Shown piece after piece: positions 47,339 to 59,860 of a stretch of 64,000 nt of DNA. The stretch is from positions 1,924,501-1,988,500 of the forward strand of contig NC_134084.1 in assembly GCF_000715075.1 (NCBI RefSeq). The letters run 5' to 3'. Below the pieces are notes generated by a model. The model had not been told where the DNA came from and ran no database searches. It was given only the letters and a program-made list of their open reading frames with translations. The DNA is from Nicotiana tabacum (Eukaryota > Streptophyta > Magnoliopsida > Solanales > Solanaceae). Every line of letters starts with the position of its first letter. The stretch's first letter is position 1. The position numbers and the translations under genes are program-made.

Positions 47339-50300
47339 ATGGTTCTGCTAGAACGACTACTGATGCAATGGCTACGACGCCTTCAAGTCGCACAATGCAT
47401 GCACCGTCGATGGCACGACAGAAAAGCCCGGAAAAATTTCTGGCATGGACTTCAAATGCTAACAGTAGAAAATATTCTTCTTCCTGACCACACTCAATCT
47501 ACAGCGCTTTATTAGTGAGGACGTGGAGTCTTGGGAGAAGAGACTCCGACTAATGGCGATTTGTGGTCACGGAGGCATGGAAGCATTGTGACTTCTTGTG
47601 CAAAAATTATATATTGAGTTGTTTGGAAGATGGCTTGAACAACATTTACAGTGTCATGAAAATTTCGAAAGAGTTGTGGAACGCTCTTGAAAAGAAGTAC
47701 AAGATGGAAGATATTGGACTTAAGAAGTTTGTTGCCGCAAAGTCCTTAGACTTTAAAATGGTTGACATAAGTCTGTCATAACTCAAGTTCAAGAACTACA
47801 AGTCATCGTTCATGACCTCATTGCCGAAGGTATAAATTGAATCAATATTTTTATTAAAGATATTGATTATTTTATTATCTCTAAATTTATGATTGTCGGT
47901 ATGGTCATAAATGAAGCGTTTCAAATTGCGGCATTTATTGAAAAGTTGCCTCCAATATGGAAGGACTTTAAAACCTACTTGAAACATAAGTGCAAGGAGA
48001 TGATGTTGGAAGACCTTATTGTTTTCCTAAGGATTGGAGAGGACAACAAGGTTGCAGAAAAGTAGTCTCGTAGAAATTCAACAATAATGGGTGAAAATAT
48101 TATTGAGGAAGCTTCAACAAGCAAAAGAGAAAGAAGCCGTCTGGACCAAAGAATTACCCAAGAAAAAAGAAGTTCAAAGGTAATTGCCACAACTATGAAA
48201 AGGTTGGACACAAGGCTGTTGAATGTCGTGCACCAAAGAAAGACAAGAATAAAAGCCAAGCAAATATGATTGAGAAGAATGATGAAATAGACGTAGACGA
48301 TTTATGTGACATGCTTTCGGAATGCAATCTAGTCGGAAATCCTAGAGAATGGTGGATTGATTCGGAGGCAACTCGTCATGTTTGTGCTAACAAGGAGTTG
48401 TTTACTTCGTATGCTCCCGCTGGACCTGATGAGACAGTTTTTATAGCAAAGTCCGCTACTGCAAAAATTGAAGGAACAGGCAAGATATCTTTGAAGATAA
48501 CTTCTGGCAAGATTGTGACTCTAAATGATGTCCCTCATGTTCCTGAAATGCGGAAGAATTTAGTCTCGACATTACTTCTAGTCAAGAATGGCTTTAAGCG
48601 TGTTTTTGTTTCCGACAAGGTTGTAGTTAGTACTGAGGGCCTTTCAATCTCAATGCAATTGCCATTGATATGAATAAAATTTCAGTTTCTTCTTACTTGC
48701 TTGAGCCAAATAATTTATGGCATGAACGTTTAGGCCACTTCAACTTCAAAACTTTATGAAAAAAGATTAATTTAGAAGTATTGCCTAAGTTTGAATATAA
48801 TAGCTCGAAATGTCAAATATGTGTGGAATCAAAGTATGTTAAGCATCCTTATAAGTCAGTTGAAAGGAATTCAAATCCTTTAGACTTAATTCACACAGAT
48901 ATTTGCAACATGAAGTCAATACCATCTCGCGGTGGGTAAAAGTATTTTATAATTTTTATTGACGTCAATACGATATATTGCTATATTTACTTACTTAATA
49001 GTAAAGATGAAGCAATTGATGCATTCAAGCAATACAAAAATGAAGTTGAAACACAACTAAACAAAAAAATCAAAATGATAAGAAGTGATAAGGGCTGCGA
49101 ATATGAATCTCCTTTTGAAGAAATATGTTTGGAATATGGCATTATTCACCAAACAACTGCCCCTTACTCACAGCAATCTAATGGAATTGCGGAAAGAAAG
49201 AATAGAACACTAAAGAAGATGATGAATGCCTTGTTAATAAGTTCTGGTTTACCTCAGAACTTGTGGGGGAAAGCTGTTCTTACAGTTAACCGAATACTCA
49301 ATCGGTTCCCCATAGAAAAACGCAATCCATTCCATATGAAAAATAGAAAGGAAGGAAACCCAACTTAAAATATTTTAAAGTGTGAAGGCATTTGGCTAAA
49401 GTGCAAGTCCATAAACCCAAAAGGTAAAGATTGGACCAAACCCATTGATTGTGTTTTCATAGGATATGCAACAAATAGTAAGGCGTATCATTTTCTGGTT
49501 CATAAATCAGAAAATCCCGACATGAATATTAATACGGTAATTGAATCAAATAATGCTAAATTCTTTGAGAATATTTATCTGCGTAAAATAGAATGTGAGT
49601 CGTTTAGTGAAAAATCTAAGCGACCTCGGCAAGAAGCAAAGGAAAATACTTTTAATGAGGAAAATTAAGACGTAATAAACGTTAAAGGACAACTACTTTC
49701 TTTGGACCAGATTTCCTGGCATTCTTGTTGGAAAATAAACCTCAAACGTTCAAAGAAGCAATGTCTTCCTCGGAAGCACAATATTGAAAAGAGGTAGTCA
49801 ATAGCGAGATAGAATCCATATTAAGTAATCATACTTGGAAATTGGTTGATCTTCCTCCGGAAAATAAACCTTTGGGTTCTAAGTAGACTTTCAAAAGGAA
49901 AATGAAAGTTGATGGTACTATTGACAAATATAAGGCAAGAGTAGTTGAAAAATGGTTTAGATAACGAGAAGGTCTTGATTGCTTTGACACATACTCGTCG
50001 ATAACAAGGATTACATCTATCTGGGTATTAATAGTGTTAGCCGTCGTGTATGGCCTTCAAATCCATCAGATGGATGAGAAGACAACCTTCTTAAATGGAG
50101 ATTTGGAGGAAGAAATTTATATGGAACAACCTGAAGGGTTTGTAGTTTTCGGAAAAGAAAAGAAGGCATGCCGACTTGTTAAGTCACTTTACCGATTAAA
50201 ATAAGCACCCAAAAAAATGGCATGCGAAATTTGACCAAACAATATTGTCAACTGGTTTCAAAATCAATGGGTTTGACAAATGTGTTTACATTAAGAATAC

Positions 50301-53300
50301 TCCAAATCAAATAGTCATTGTTTGTTTATATGTGGATGATATGTTGATAATGAGTAACGACATTGCTAACATAAATGCTACTAAGTGCATGCTTACTAGT
50401 AAGTTTGATATGAAAGACTTAGGAGTTGCCAATTTAATTTTGGGAATTAAGATCCTTCAGACTCCTCAAGGTCTAGCTTTGTTTCAATCTCATTATATTA
50501 AAATGGTACTTGAAAAGTTCAAATATTTGGATTTTAAAGTTGCAAAAACGCCAATTGATTTAAATCATACTATTGTAAAGAATAAAGGTCAAAGCAAGTC
50601 TCAATTGGAATATACTCGAGTATTGGAAAATTTGATGTACATTATGAATTGTACATGACCTGATATAACTTGTGCGATAAGTAAGCTTAGTCGATACACA
50701 AGTAATCGCGACCAAGCTCATTGGATAGCAATGAAACGAGTTGGGATATTTGAAATATACCTAAGACTATGCATTGCATTACAATAATTATCCGGCAGTT
50801 ATTGAGAGATATAGTAATGCAAATTGGATCACCGGATCAACGGAATAAAAATTGACAAGTGGATACGTTTTTACCATTGGCAGAGGAGCAGTGTCTTGGA
50901 AGTCGTCCAAAGAGACATGTATCGCCCGCTCTATAATGGAGTCTGAGTTTATAGCTTTAAACAAGGCGGGTGAAGAAGCCGAATGGCTCCGAAATTTCTT
51001 AGAAGATATTCCATTTTGGCCTAAACTTTTGGCACATATATGCATACATTGCGATTGTAAGCACGTGACTTTTGCCCTATATGAGAATTACTCCCAAAAA
51101 TTCCAAAAATAAAACAATTTTTTGTTTGTTTGCAATTGTTGTGAGTTTTGTGTTATTTTTCTTGTATTGTTGGCATTTGTCTGTGCATGTTTATTTGCTA
51201 AATTAATAAAAAATACAAAAATATGTCGCATTTGCATTTAGGATTTAAGTTTGCAATTATGAGTAATTAAGTTTGTTTTACAAGAATGAAAATTACAAAA
51301 ATAGGCATCTTTTGTATTTTTAGCCTTTAATGTCCGAATTGTGTGATTGTATTTTAATTGTCATTTCATTTCATATGATAATTGTTGCTAGAAATTAATT
51401 AGTATTTTTAATAAGTTAATTTAGTTTGTAACTTAATTTAGAATTTTAGTTTTAGAAAGTAAAAGAAAAGAAGCAATAAAAGAGGAAGAAAATCGGATTG
51501 GGCCACCTTCTAATTTAAATCAACCATGGCCCAAACCAAATAAACTCCTACCGGGTCGACCTGACCCGGTCCGCCCCGTAACCCCAAGCAAACACCCCCA
51601 CCCTTTCTTCCATTTGGACATTTGTTTTGAAAAAACCCTAAAAAAGAAAACCTAAAGCTACCTGCCCCCCCCCTCTCTTCTTCTTCTTCTCCAAAGCCAC
51701 CCCCTCCTTCTCTTCCCCAGCTCCAACGACCCCTGCCATGGCTGCCCCTTCCCCCTGCTGCGTCATCTTCTTCGCAACACCAGCCATGAACACCACCCAA
51801 ACCACCATGGTCGCTGCTTCATCTACTTCGTCTTCACCAGACCGCCGACCTCCCATGGCTGCTGCTCTTTCTTCTTCGTCGTCGTCAACCCTCCAAAAAA
51901 ACCACCAAATCAGCAACACATATGCTCCTCACGCCCAGCAGCAGTCCGGTGAACTCCGGATCTCTTCTGTCCAGTTCGTGGTCGTTCTTCGCCATCCAGT
52001 TCGTGCACGACCAAACAAACCCCCATCGCTGTTGTTACTTCTTCGTCGTCTCCCTCAGCTCATGTCCAAACGAACCCCATTGACGACCATAACACCATTG
52101 TTGTTGCCTTCGTCAAGCTCCAACCAAAACGTTGCTACTTCTTCTGCTTCATCTCCCAGCTGCCTCGTCGACCTCCAGCAAAGAACACACAGCCCCACTG
52201 ATGTTGCTTCCATGACCACACGCACACACACGAAGGAAAAGCGAGGCAGTTCGGTTAAAGTCCGACGAAGTTCTGTCAAGGTTTCGTTTGGTTTTGTTTG
52301 AGTCTGTTGTTGTTCGTCGTTCGGTGAGGTCCAGTTTGAGTTCGACAAGGTTAAAAGAGAAGGTGGGTTTTCATTGAAGTCGAGATCTGTTAGGTCGTTG
52401 GCAGTCTTGGTTCGAGTTTTCCGTTTCCGTTCGAGTTCGTCGTTGGTCATTTCTGGTTAGTTGGTTTAAGTTTCATTTCTGTCCGTATTTTGTTTGATAT
52501 TCTCGGATCTGAAATCAGTATATGTTTGATTCTTTTTTTTTTTGTTTGTTGTTTATCATTTTTGATTATTTCTTCAGTTTGTTTTATGTTCTTGTTTAGT
52601 TTAATATAGAAATTGTTGGTTGTAATGTTGTTAGATTTAATTTGAAGTTCAAATGATTATTGAGTTTAGAGATTTGAATCTACTTGTTTGTTATGTTCAA
52701 TTTGTTACTGTTATTGAATCTGAAAGTATGTTTGTTGTTAAAAATATTGTTCAGTCAAAAATATTGAGTTTCTAGCCTAAATTTGTTCATGAAATTTGAT
52801 TAGGAATTGGTTATAGCTGCTGTATTTTGGTTAGAATTAATTAGGTGAATTGGTTATAGCTGATGGGGTTTAGAATGGTAAATTGCAGTATTTCCAAGGG
52901 TAAAATAATAATTTGGTAATTTCGGAGGGGTATTTTTGGAATTGAAAATCTGAACAATTATTTATTTTGAGTGCTCTATCCACTAAGCTAATAATATTAA
53001 AATAAGGTATTAAAATAATATAGTGGGGGACAAGACATGTGGTAGTGGTAAATAATGCATTTGTTTAATCAATAATGGGGAACAAGACATAGTAGGATTA
53101 CGGGGCTCAAGAAAAGTTAATTAAATAAAATAATAATTGCATTTTTTATGTAGTAGTGAGTTTGGTAAGAGAAAGTGGATTATTTTATTATTTGTTTAAT
53201 TGATTAAGGGGTCTGTTATGAGGCATAAATAGAGCAGACTTAGACATAATTAAGGGAGAAAAAATTTGGAGCTGAATATTAGGAGAAGAATTCGGAAATA

Positions 53301-55370
53301 TTAAAAGGTTTTGGAGGATTCGAATTTGAAGAGAGTTTAAAAGAAAGAATTTTCTGAACATTAAGAGAGAATTAAAGGTTAAACATTAACTGGTCTTTCA
53401 ATCTAAAAAAAGGGTTCACTTTGTTTTTGTCCGTTGATTATTGTTGGTGTTTCTGGATTTTCATGTGGTTTGTTCTTTGAGTTTGGTTGGTTATTTGCTA
53501 CTACTTCACTGGTTATTGCTGGATTTTTATTTTGGTTTTCAAATCTGTCACTGGGTGTTCCGTTTGTTGGTTGTTGCTGGTTATTGTTGTTGTTGCTGTG
53601 TTACATACTACTTTGCTTACCTTCTTCTTCTTGTATTGACAATACCAGGTACACAACTGTAACTTTGGCATATTGTAAGCTGAAATGTGAAAGCATAAAT
53701 ACATATGAAGAATGGAATTTTGAAGTTTTAATTTAGCTTTTTCTTTGTTTTTTTTACTAATTGTATTTAGACTATTTCATGTATTATTATTCTGTAAATT
53801 TCTGTCACTTTGCATAACTAGGCATCTTGTAGTGATGTATTAAATAATACTTTGTTTTAACTTGATTGTTAGGTAGTATATATTTAAGCATGCTCATTAC
53901 TGTCAAACTGTTTAATAATTGGAATAAGAGGAAATAACATAAGTTGGTCTTTAGTGAATCGGCTTGGCAAAACTGATTAAGTTCACTAGCTATGAAGGTT
54001 TTAATATTGTCAACATTAGGTTAATCGTGAACATGTAGCTAAATTTAGTTAAAGCATGAATTTAAATTAATTTCGCGAATTAGGCATTATGGCATGATTT
54101 GAGTTCAAACAAGACGAGTTAATGTTTAAATTTAATAAATTTTCGAATATGCATTAGTAATTAAGATTGATTCTAATTTCAAATAGTTGTAAATAATTAA
54201 TTCCAACGGTTCAAGACATCTAACAATGCGAGTTTAATCTAGTTATAGGATAATTAGTTTCTTTTGAATGTATTATTTGTCGATTCCGTATTGTATTTAT
54301 AATTTCAATTTTAGTAATATTCCTTTCCGTTAACATTTGTCTTAATCTAGCATTTAATATGTTACGTTTTTTAAGCATGTAATTAATTAGGATTTTTTAT
54401 CTTTTATTTTAGAGACGAATTTAATAGAAATGTAGTCATTTTAGGATATCCTTAAAATAAATGAGGCGTGCTTCGCCAAAATAAATACAAAATTGCGGGG
54501 CCCTCAATAATTATTTGTTTTAAAATACTTAGATTCCGGGACGGACCGTTTAGCAAATTTCACGGCCCTACCCAAAATAATAACAACGCGTTAGTCTTTA
54601 GGCGCGTATTTAATAATGTTATTTTCCTATACTCGGGTGCGCATTTATGTGACCCAAATCCAAATCTCAATGGAGTCGAAGTGTGTCGACGACCACGGGT
54701 ACATTGATTGTAACGCGGTTCGAGATACATTTTCACAACGTTGCAATTCCTTGTAAAAAATAATAATAATAATTATGAAAGCGGTAAAAAGTTAAAATTT
54801 GCACATAAGTTCATATTTGTATAAAATCAGATAATCAAGCCGAATATAACAGTTGAGCGACCGTGCTAGAACCACGGAACTCGGGAATGCCTAACACCTT
54901 CTCCCGGGTTAACAGAATTCCTTATCCGGATTTCTGGTGCGCAGACTGTTAAACAGAGTCATTCTTTTCCTCGATTCGGGATTCAACCGGTGACTTGGGA
55001 CACCATAAATCTCCTAAGTGGCGACTCTGAAATAAATAAATAAATCCCGTTTCGATTGTCCTTTAATTGGAATAAACTCCCTTCCGCGTCCCTTTTGCGG
55101 GCGGCGCGGGCGAAAAAGGAGGTGTGACAGCGATAGTCAAGCGTCAATAGGAGGGGTTGGGAGCATTATATATAGCGGGAAATATCGTCACATACGACGA
55201 AGGCATAATATCGTTAGACAACTACTCTCTAGTGGAATTATCACAATAGACTATGTAAAGTCAAAAGATAATGTATCAGATCCGCTTACAAAAGGCCTAT
55301 CTGGAGAGGTGGTTGAGAAGTCATCAAAGGGAATGGGACTATGACCAAGGATAAGTCACTGTGGCGGTAA
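47339..55370 (+). pseudogene. Ty1/copia gag-pol remnant
   Basis: Frames across 47339-51112 and 55131-55370 carry gag (TEAWKHCDFLCKNYILSCLE), a zinc-knuckle remnant near 48185, protease (WWIDSEATRHVCANKELF), integrase (MIRSDKGCEYESPFEE; YSQQSNGIAERKNRTLKKMM), RT (YMEQPEGF; VCLYVDDMLIMSND) and RNase H ([20 protein letters not shown]). The RNase H end resumes after the nested LTR with DYVKS-like and TKGLSGEVVEK-like sequence and a stop at 55368-55370. The protease active site D-S-G-A reads D-S-E-A, an inactivating change; many stops and frameshifts are present. The RT Y-V-D-D box is intact. Confidence 0.88.
51056..55129 (+). mobile_element. Giant solo LTR (Ogre/Tat-type) inside the copia RNase H
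   Basis: GCGAT stands at 51051-51055 and 55130-55134. The 4074-bp insert begins TGTAAGCACGTG and ends GGAGGTGTGACA, the TG..CA ends of an LTR, and contains no gag/pol. Near the end are GAATGCCTAACACCTTCTCC and CCTAAGTGGCGACTCTG, sequences I associate with Ogre/Tat-type LTRs. A C-rich, Ser-coding stretch (51640-52300) probably lies in the transcribed leader. It is younger than the copia element. Confidence 0.85.
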
Positions 55371-55924
55371 CTCCACCTAGAAAAGACTAGAAATTTCAAG
55401 ATCTAGGTTCAAGAAGATCATACAAAGTCATTAGTGACGTTCAACATTGTCAAATAAAATTTTGGCTCATTTTCATGATGAAGACAAAGTTCAGTACCAA
55501 GGATAAAACGTTAAGGCTTTTTAATGGTTTCTAAGTTTGATACGGGGTATATCAAATAGTGTATCTACTGGATAACACGTTTAGGAATCACCTATGTAAG
55601 TGTGAAATGTAATCCCCTTCAAGGAGAATATTGTAAGGCCAGTTCTCTACACACTTATGAAACCAAGCTGTGTTCATGGCTGAAACGAACACAACAATGA
55701 GAAACAAAGAGGGTTAAGGGTTGATTGTGTGACGTACTGTCTAGGTATACATCAAAGTTCGACGATTCAAAGATATCAAATCTACCGATTGATCAAGTAT
55801 ATCCGACATATGTTCACTACGAAAAGTTCAAAGGGAAACCTACTTATCCAGATGCGATCAATCGTTACTTGTGAATCACACCGTTTTTTCATGTATATTT
55901 TTTTCGGATAGTCATTCCCCATTC

Positions 55925-55935
55925 ATGTGGGGGAT
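55925..55935 (+). other. Polypurine tract of the copia element
   Basis: ATGTGGGGGAT lies immediately before the 3' LTR start, where plus-strand DNA synthesis is primed. Confidence 0.7.
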
Positions 55936-56744
55936 TGTTGGATTTTGATAATAAAAAACAAAAGAGGTGTGAATGAAAATAGTGGGGGGGGGGAGAAATA
56001 GAGGAAAATAAAATTTTGAATTAGTTTATTTTACAAAGGAACTTTGTCCCTCATTGGATAGGAAGGGAAAAATTCTTGCGCTTATATATGAAAGCACTTC
56101 TTCTAGCTCTTAAAGAGTTGAGAAGAGTGCAAGCCTTGTGCCGTCGTCGACGTCGCTCGGCTCAACTTCGGATTCGGATTTGGTTAATTGATATGATTGA
56201 TTGATAATTTTTAGACAAATTTTATTTTTATTTTCCATCATTTAATATTTTCTGCGAAAAAGTATGAATTTAGAAATTTACTGAATTATTTTCCAACGAT
56301 CTAGTTCGCGACCAAACATTCCATTCAACATAAATTTAAATAATTTATGCGGAATAGACACCTTATGAACGAACAGGCACCTTTGCACTTGTTGGGACTC
56401 AATTTCGTTGGCTATAAATAAAGAGGCTTAGCCTCATTTTCCACCATCGAAATCTGAAAATCTATCTCATCTATCTTCTGCATTCTGCATTGTTTTAAAA
56501 ACATAAACGTAAATATTTTGTTATGATTTGCTCCGCCATTTGAGTTTGCCGAAGTTCTATGATTTGAAGTGTCGTTATCACAGAAAAGTTATTCCGTTCT
56601 ATCATGGGAGGAATTAATCTGAAACCTTGGACAATTGTGAGAGTATTAAATTTCTTAAGGACACATAAAAGACTTGTGGGCTCGGAATTTTTCTGTTTTG
56701 TTTTCTTAAACTAACGTTCTGGTTTTGAATACAGATTACTAACA
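55936..56744 (+). repeat. 3' LTR of the copia element
   Basis: It begins TGTTGGATTTTG and ends AGATTACTAACA. It matches the 5' LTR over its full length, with many small differences such as an expanded G run at 55984. Confidence 0.9.
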
Positions 56745-56883
56745 GAATTGGCCAAAACCCATAGTCGGACTTCTAGGTCTGGCCTGAATGAATGCAGAAA
56801 TTTTACATAATCAGTTTCGAGTTATTATCACAATTCGGTGTGTGTGTAAGCTTATATATAGCTTGTGTTTATACAAGACTATA

Positions 56884-57895
56884 GGTGTGTTTGGTATAAC
56901 AGAAAATATTTTTCAAGAAAATATTTTCTTGAAAAACAAGTAGTAATCTTATTCATTTTCCGGTGTTTGGTATGCAAATTAAGGAAAATAACTTCTCAAA
57001 AGTATTCATAAATAATTTAAATACAACAAACATGAAGCCATAAGCTTTCGAACCAAAACTTTTTTTTTTGTGTGGGGTGGGGGGGGAGGGGGGTGGTGCA
57101 GAAAACAGAAAAAAATTGAAATTACAAAAAAAAAAGAGTAAAAAATAATAATTTTTTTAGCGGGGGAGGATAGCAGGGTGGGTGGTGACAGAAAAAAAAA
57201 ACTAAAATTTGAAAGAAAAAAAAAGGAAGCCTTTTTTGGTGGGGAGAAATTCAAAAATAGCCAGATTTACAAGTGGTCATTCAAAAATATTCACAGTTTC
57301 AAAAGTCATCGAAATTTAGCCGTTTTTCATGTAAAGATAAATTTAAACGAAAACACTGTTCAAAATTAGGAAAATACTCCAGCATAATATACTGGAGCTC
57401 CAGTATTACTGGAGTTTGGAGTTTTAGTATACTTTGCTGGAACTCTAGTATAATATACTGGAGTTCTAGCAAAGTATACTAGAACTCCATTATATTATAC
57501 TGGAGCTAGCAAAGTAGACCGATTCAGTATAATATGCTGGAAGTTCATATACATGTGCACCGAACTCCAGTATATTATGCTGGACCGATCTCTGTTGCAG
57601 CAAGATAGTGGCTATTTTTCAATGACTTGGCAAACGCTGGCTATTTTTGAATGACCAATCCGAAAACTGGCTATCCCATGCTATTTTGACGGTGGGGTGG
57701 GGTTGGGTGGGTGGGTGTGAAATGGGTTGGTGATGGTGGGGAATAGAGTGGGGAAAGTTGAGAATGAGTTTTGGAAAATATTTTTTCATTCTCTTGATAA
57801 GGAAAATATTTTCCTCCAATTGGAGGAAAATGTTTTCCAAAACATTTAAGCCAACCAAACATGAAAAAATATTTTCCTTCGTACCAAAAACACCC
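56884..57895. mobile_element. MITE with (TA) flanks carrying a nested repeat
   Basis: The ends GGTGTGTTTGGTA and TACCAAAAACACCC are inverted repeats, extended inward by AAAATATTTT motifs on both sides; TA flanks both ends. A palindrome-rich repeat (57245-57690) is inserted in its middle, so the original element was about 560 bp. The superfamily (Tc1/mariner-like or another) is uncertain. Confidence 0.75.
57245..57690. repeat. Palindrome-rich dispersed repeat, copy 2
   Basis: Flanked by GGTGGGG at 57238-57244 and 57691-57697, which suggests a mobile origin with a 7-9 bp duplication. It has the same ends and palindromic core (ACTCCAGTATATTATGCTGG) as the copies at 37080 and 62805. Confidence 0.82.
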
Positions 57896-57897
57896 TA

Positions 57898-58264
57898 CAA
57901 GTTCTAAAGTTTTACTTTTTGTTTCAAATTAATATCTTTTATCTTACGCTAATCTTAAAATGTTAGACAGTTAGACGAATATCTTTTCTTAGTAAATATT
58001 CTTACTAAATAAGGTGAGAGAAAACGATAGCAAAAGTATTATTTGTTGCTCTATTTAATAGCTTTGACTAGCAAGCTAAAACAAATAGCAGTTAAATTTG
58101 TTATAACATGTTATAATATATCGATGTTGTAAAAAAGAATTATTGCATCATTAGTGTATATAACTTAAATTATTTTAATTTATATCTTAATTTGCATTGT
58201 ACCCTCCAAATGAAAATGTATAGTACGTCACCCCTTGTATTTGAGGTATATTTGTGAGATCGAT
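57898..58264. other. AT-rich intergenic DNA, nothing recognised
   Basis: No ORF, repeat or RNA gene is evident. Confidence 0.5.
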
Positions 58265-58385
58265 TTAGGGCAGTCCAGTGCACTAAACTCCCACTATGTA
58301 TGGAGTTCGGAAAAAGGCCGGACCACAAGGGTCTATCGTACGCGATCTTACCCTACAATTTTGCAAGAGATTATTTCCACGGATT
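58265..58385 (-). mobile_element. TS-type SINE remnant
   Basis: On the minus strand it has GATCGCGTACGATAGACCCT, GTGGTCCGGCC and ATAGTGGGAGTTTAGTGCAC, which are TS-SINE body modules; the tRNA-like head is lost except for CCGTGGAAA. Confidence 0.75.
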
Positions 58386-58814
58386 TGTTAAAATTGTCAA
58401 TTTTGCAAGGCCAATAATGGGAAGAGAAAATAAAGGAAGAAATATATAGAAAAGAATAATACTTTAGAAATTATTATTTTTCAAATTCCAGCAGATCGCC
58501 GGAACAACAGGCGACCTACTTTAAAAACTCTTTTTTTTTTTAATTTTAAATTTTGATATGTTTTCAGAAAAGCATAGACATACAAATGCACAAATAAAAG
58601 TTTGTTAAAAAGTGGCATTTAAATAATTAAAAAAAACTTTTAAAATTTGTGGTCTAAATTAAAATATAAATATTTATTTAGCTATAAATTATCTATTAAG
58701 AATAAATAGTAAATATATGTTAATTGTTATAAAAAAAATATCATACTTTTTAGAAAAAACAAACAAAGAAAATGGATTACATACTTTGAGATAGAGGAAG
58801 TATTATAAAAAAGG
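58386..58814. other. AT-rich intergenic DNA, nothing recognised
   Basis: No ORF, repeat or RNA gene is evident. Confidence 0.5.
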
Positions 58815-58970
58815 AAATGCATTACGTGATCACGGATTCAAGTCATGGAAGCGACCGCTAATACTTGCCTTATGGTAGCTGTCTATACTACACCCCTTAT
58901 GGTACGTCTTTCCCCAAACCCTGCTTGAACACAGAATACTTTATATACCGAGCTGTCCCTTTTTTGTGCT
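58815..58970 (+). mobile_element. TS-related SINE remnant
   Basis: It has GTGATCACGGATTCAAGTCA (B-box region), then AGCGACCGCTAATACTTGCC and an end CCGAGCTGTCCC. It belongs to the same subfamily as the copies at 14022, 44440 and 62635. Confidence 0.7.
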
Positions 58971-59097
58971 TTGTAACAAAGAACCTTAATATGAACCTAA
59001 CCAAATTCAATTAGAAGAATTAACGTAAATAGTCACGTATTCAATCGCTTAAACTAAAAATAATTGGTGAAAATATAATTAATATATACACTATATA

Positions 59098-59267
59098 CAG
59101 AGGCGGATTCAGTGTGAGAGTTACGTGGAGTATAAATTTATGTGTAAAAATTTATTAAAATTGCAAAAATAATAGATTTGAACCCATAACTTTAAATATA
59201 TAATGAGTTCAATGTTTAAAATCTTAAAAATTGAACCCATAGAATTTAAATTTTGGATCCGCCTCTG
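59098..59267. mobile_element. hAT MITE of 170 bp with 8-bp TSD
   Basis: ACTATATA flanks it at 59090-59097 and 59268-59275. The ends CAGAGGCGGATTC and GGATCCGCCTCTG are near-perfect inverted repeats. It sits about 600 bp upstream of the AG-peptide start codon. Confidence 0.92.
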
Positions 59268-59611
59268 ACTATATATATAACTAAATAAAGTAAACAATGA
59301 ATATAGACGGCTGTTTCAACTGAATATATCCGATTGAATTAAACTTTGGCCTGCAAAGGAATTCCTCATAAAGCACAAAACTCTCGCACCTCAAAATAGG
59401 TAGATCAGATCCTGACACGTGGAAAGATCTTGACCTTAGAATATGGCGCCAATTACGATAGGAAACAATAATCACATGCCATTTCAACTTCGCGTCAGAT
59501 TCGGTGACATGCGTCGTGGACCCCACATTTTTCCATCGACAAGAATACCGATTACCGATTCTCCCGGTTTATCACTCACTGAATCCAACGAAAAGCCGTA
59601 AATAAAAACCA

Positions 59612-59617
59612 TATAAA
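59612..59617 (+). promoter_or_regulatory. TATA box of the arabinogalactan peptide gene
   Basis: TATAAA in the context ACCATATAAACAAAATACC, about 245 bp before the start codon. This would leave a 5' UTR of roughly 215 bases containing a hairpin. Confidence 0.55.
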
Positions 59618-59732
59618 CAAAATACCCCCCATTATTGCAACCTTTCATCCTTCAAATTTCATATTATTTTCATAAAAAATTGTAGTAATTCTGAGATTTT
59701 TTAAATTAAAAAAAAACTTTCTTGTTTAATTT

Positions 59733-59794
59733 CTCTCTCTGCGCACGGCTCTCTTTCGAGAGATCTTTTCGTTTGAGGCTGTTCGCAGAGAGAG
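59733..59794 (+). other. 5' UTR hairpin of the arabinogalactan peptide gene
   Basis: CTCTCTCTGCGCAC (59733-59746) pairs with GTTCGCAGAGAGAG (59781-59794), 13 of 14 positions; the loop contains a small second palindrome (CTCTTTCGAGAG). It would form a stable stem in the leader RNA. Confidence 0.7.
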
Positions 59795-59860
59795 TAAGAA
59801 GAAATTAAGAATTAATTGAAAAGAGAGATTTAATTTTTTTTTAAAAAGAGAACAAAAAAA

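Larger units (their letters stand above)
46268..56744 (+). mobile_element. Ty1/copia retrotransposon with both LTRs, degenerate and nested
   Basis: 5' LTR 46268-47046, coding remnants 47339-55370, a polypurine tract just before 55936, 3' LTR 55936-56744. The LTRs share start (TGTTGG), end (ATTACTAACA) and overall layout but differ by many substitutions and indels, so the insertion is old. The target duplication is GGATC versus GAATT; the flanking repeat suggests an original GGATT. A 4.07-kb solo LTR sits inside. The order gag, protease, integrase, RT, RNase H is the copia order. Confidence 0.92.

Noticed and set aside
51510..52450. Ser/Thr-rich frame of 187 codons (+) and Gly-rich frames opposite
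   Set aside because: They lie in the C-rich leader of a solo LTR, have low complexity and overlap one another on both strands; no domain is recognisable.
57006..57254. Phe/Ser/Pro-rich minus-strand frame
   Set aside because: It arises from A- and G-rich homopolymer runs in a MITE.
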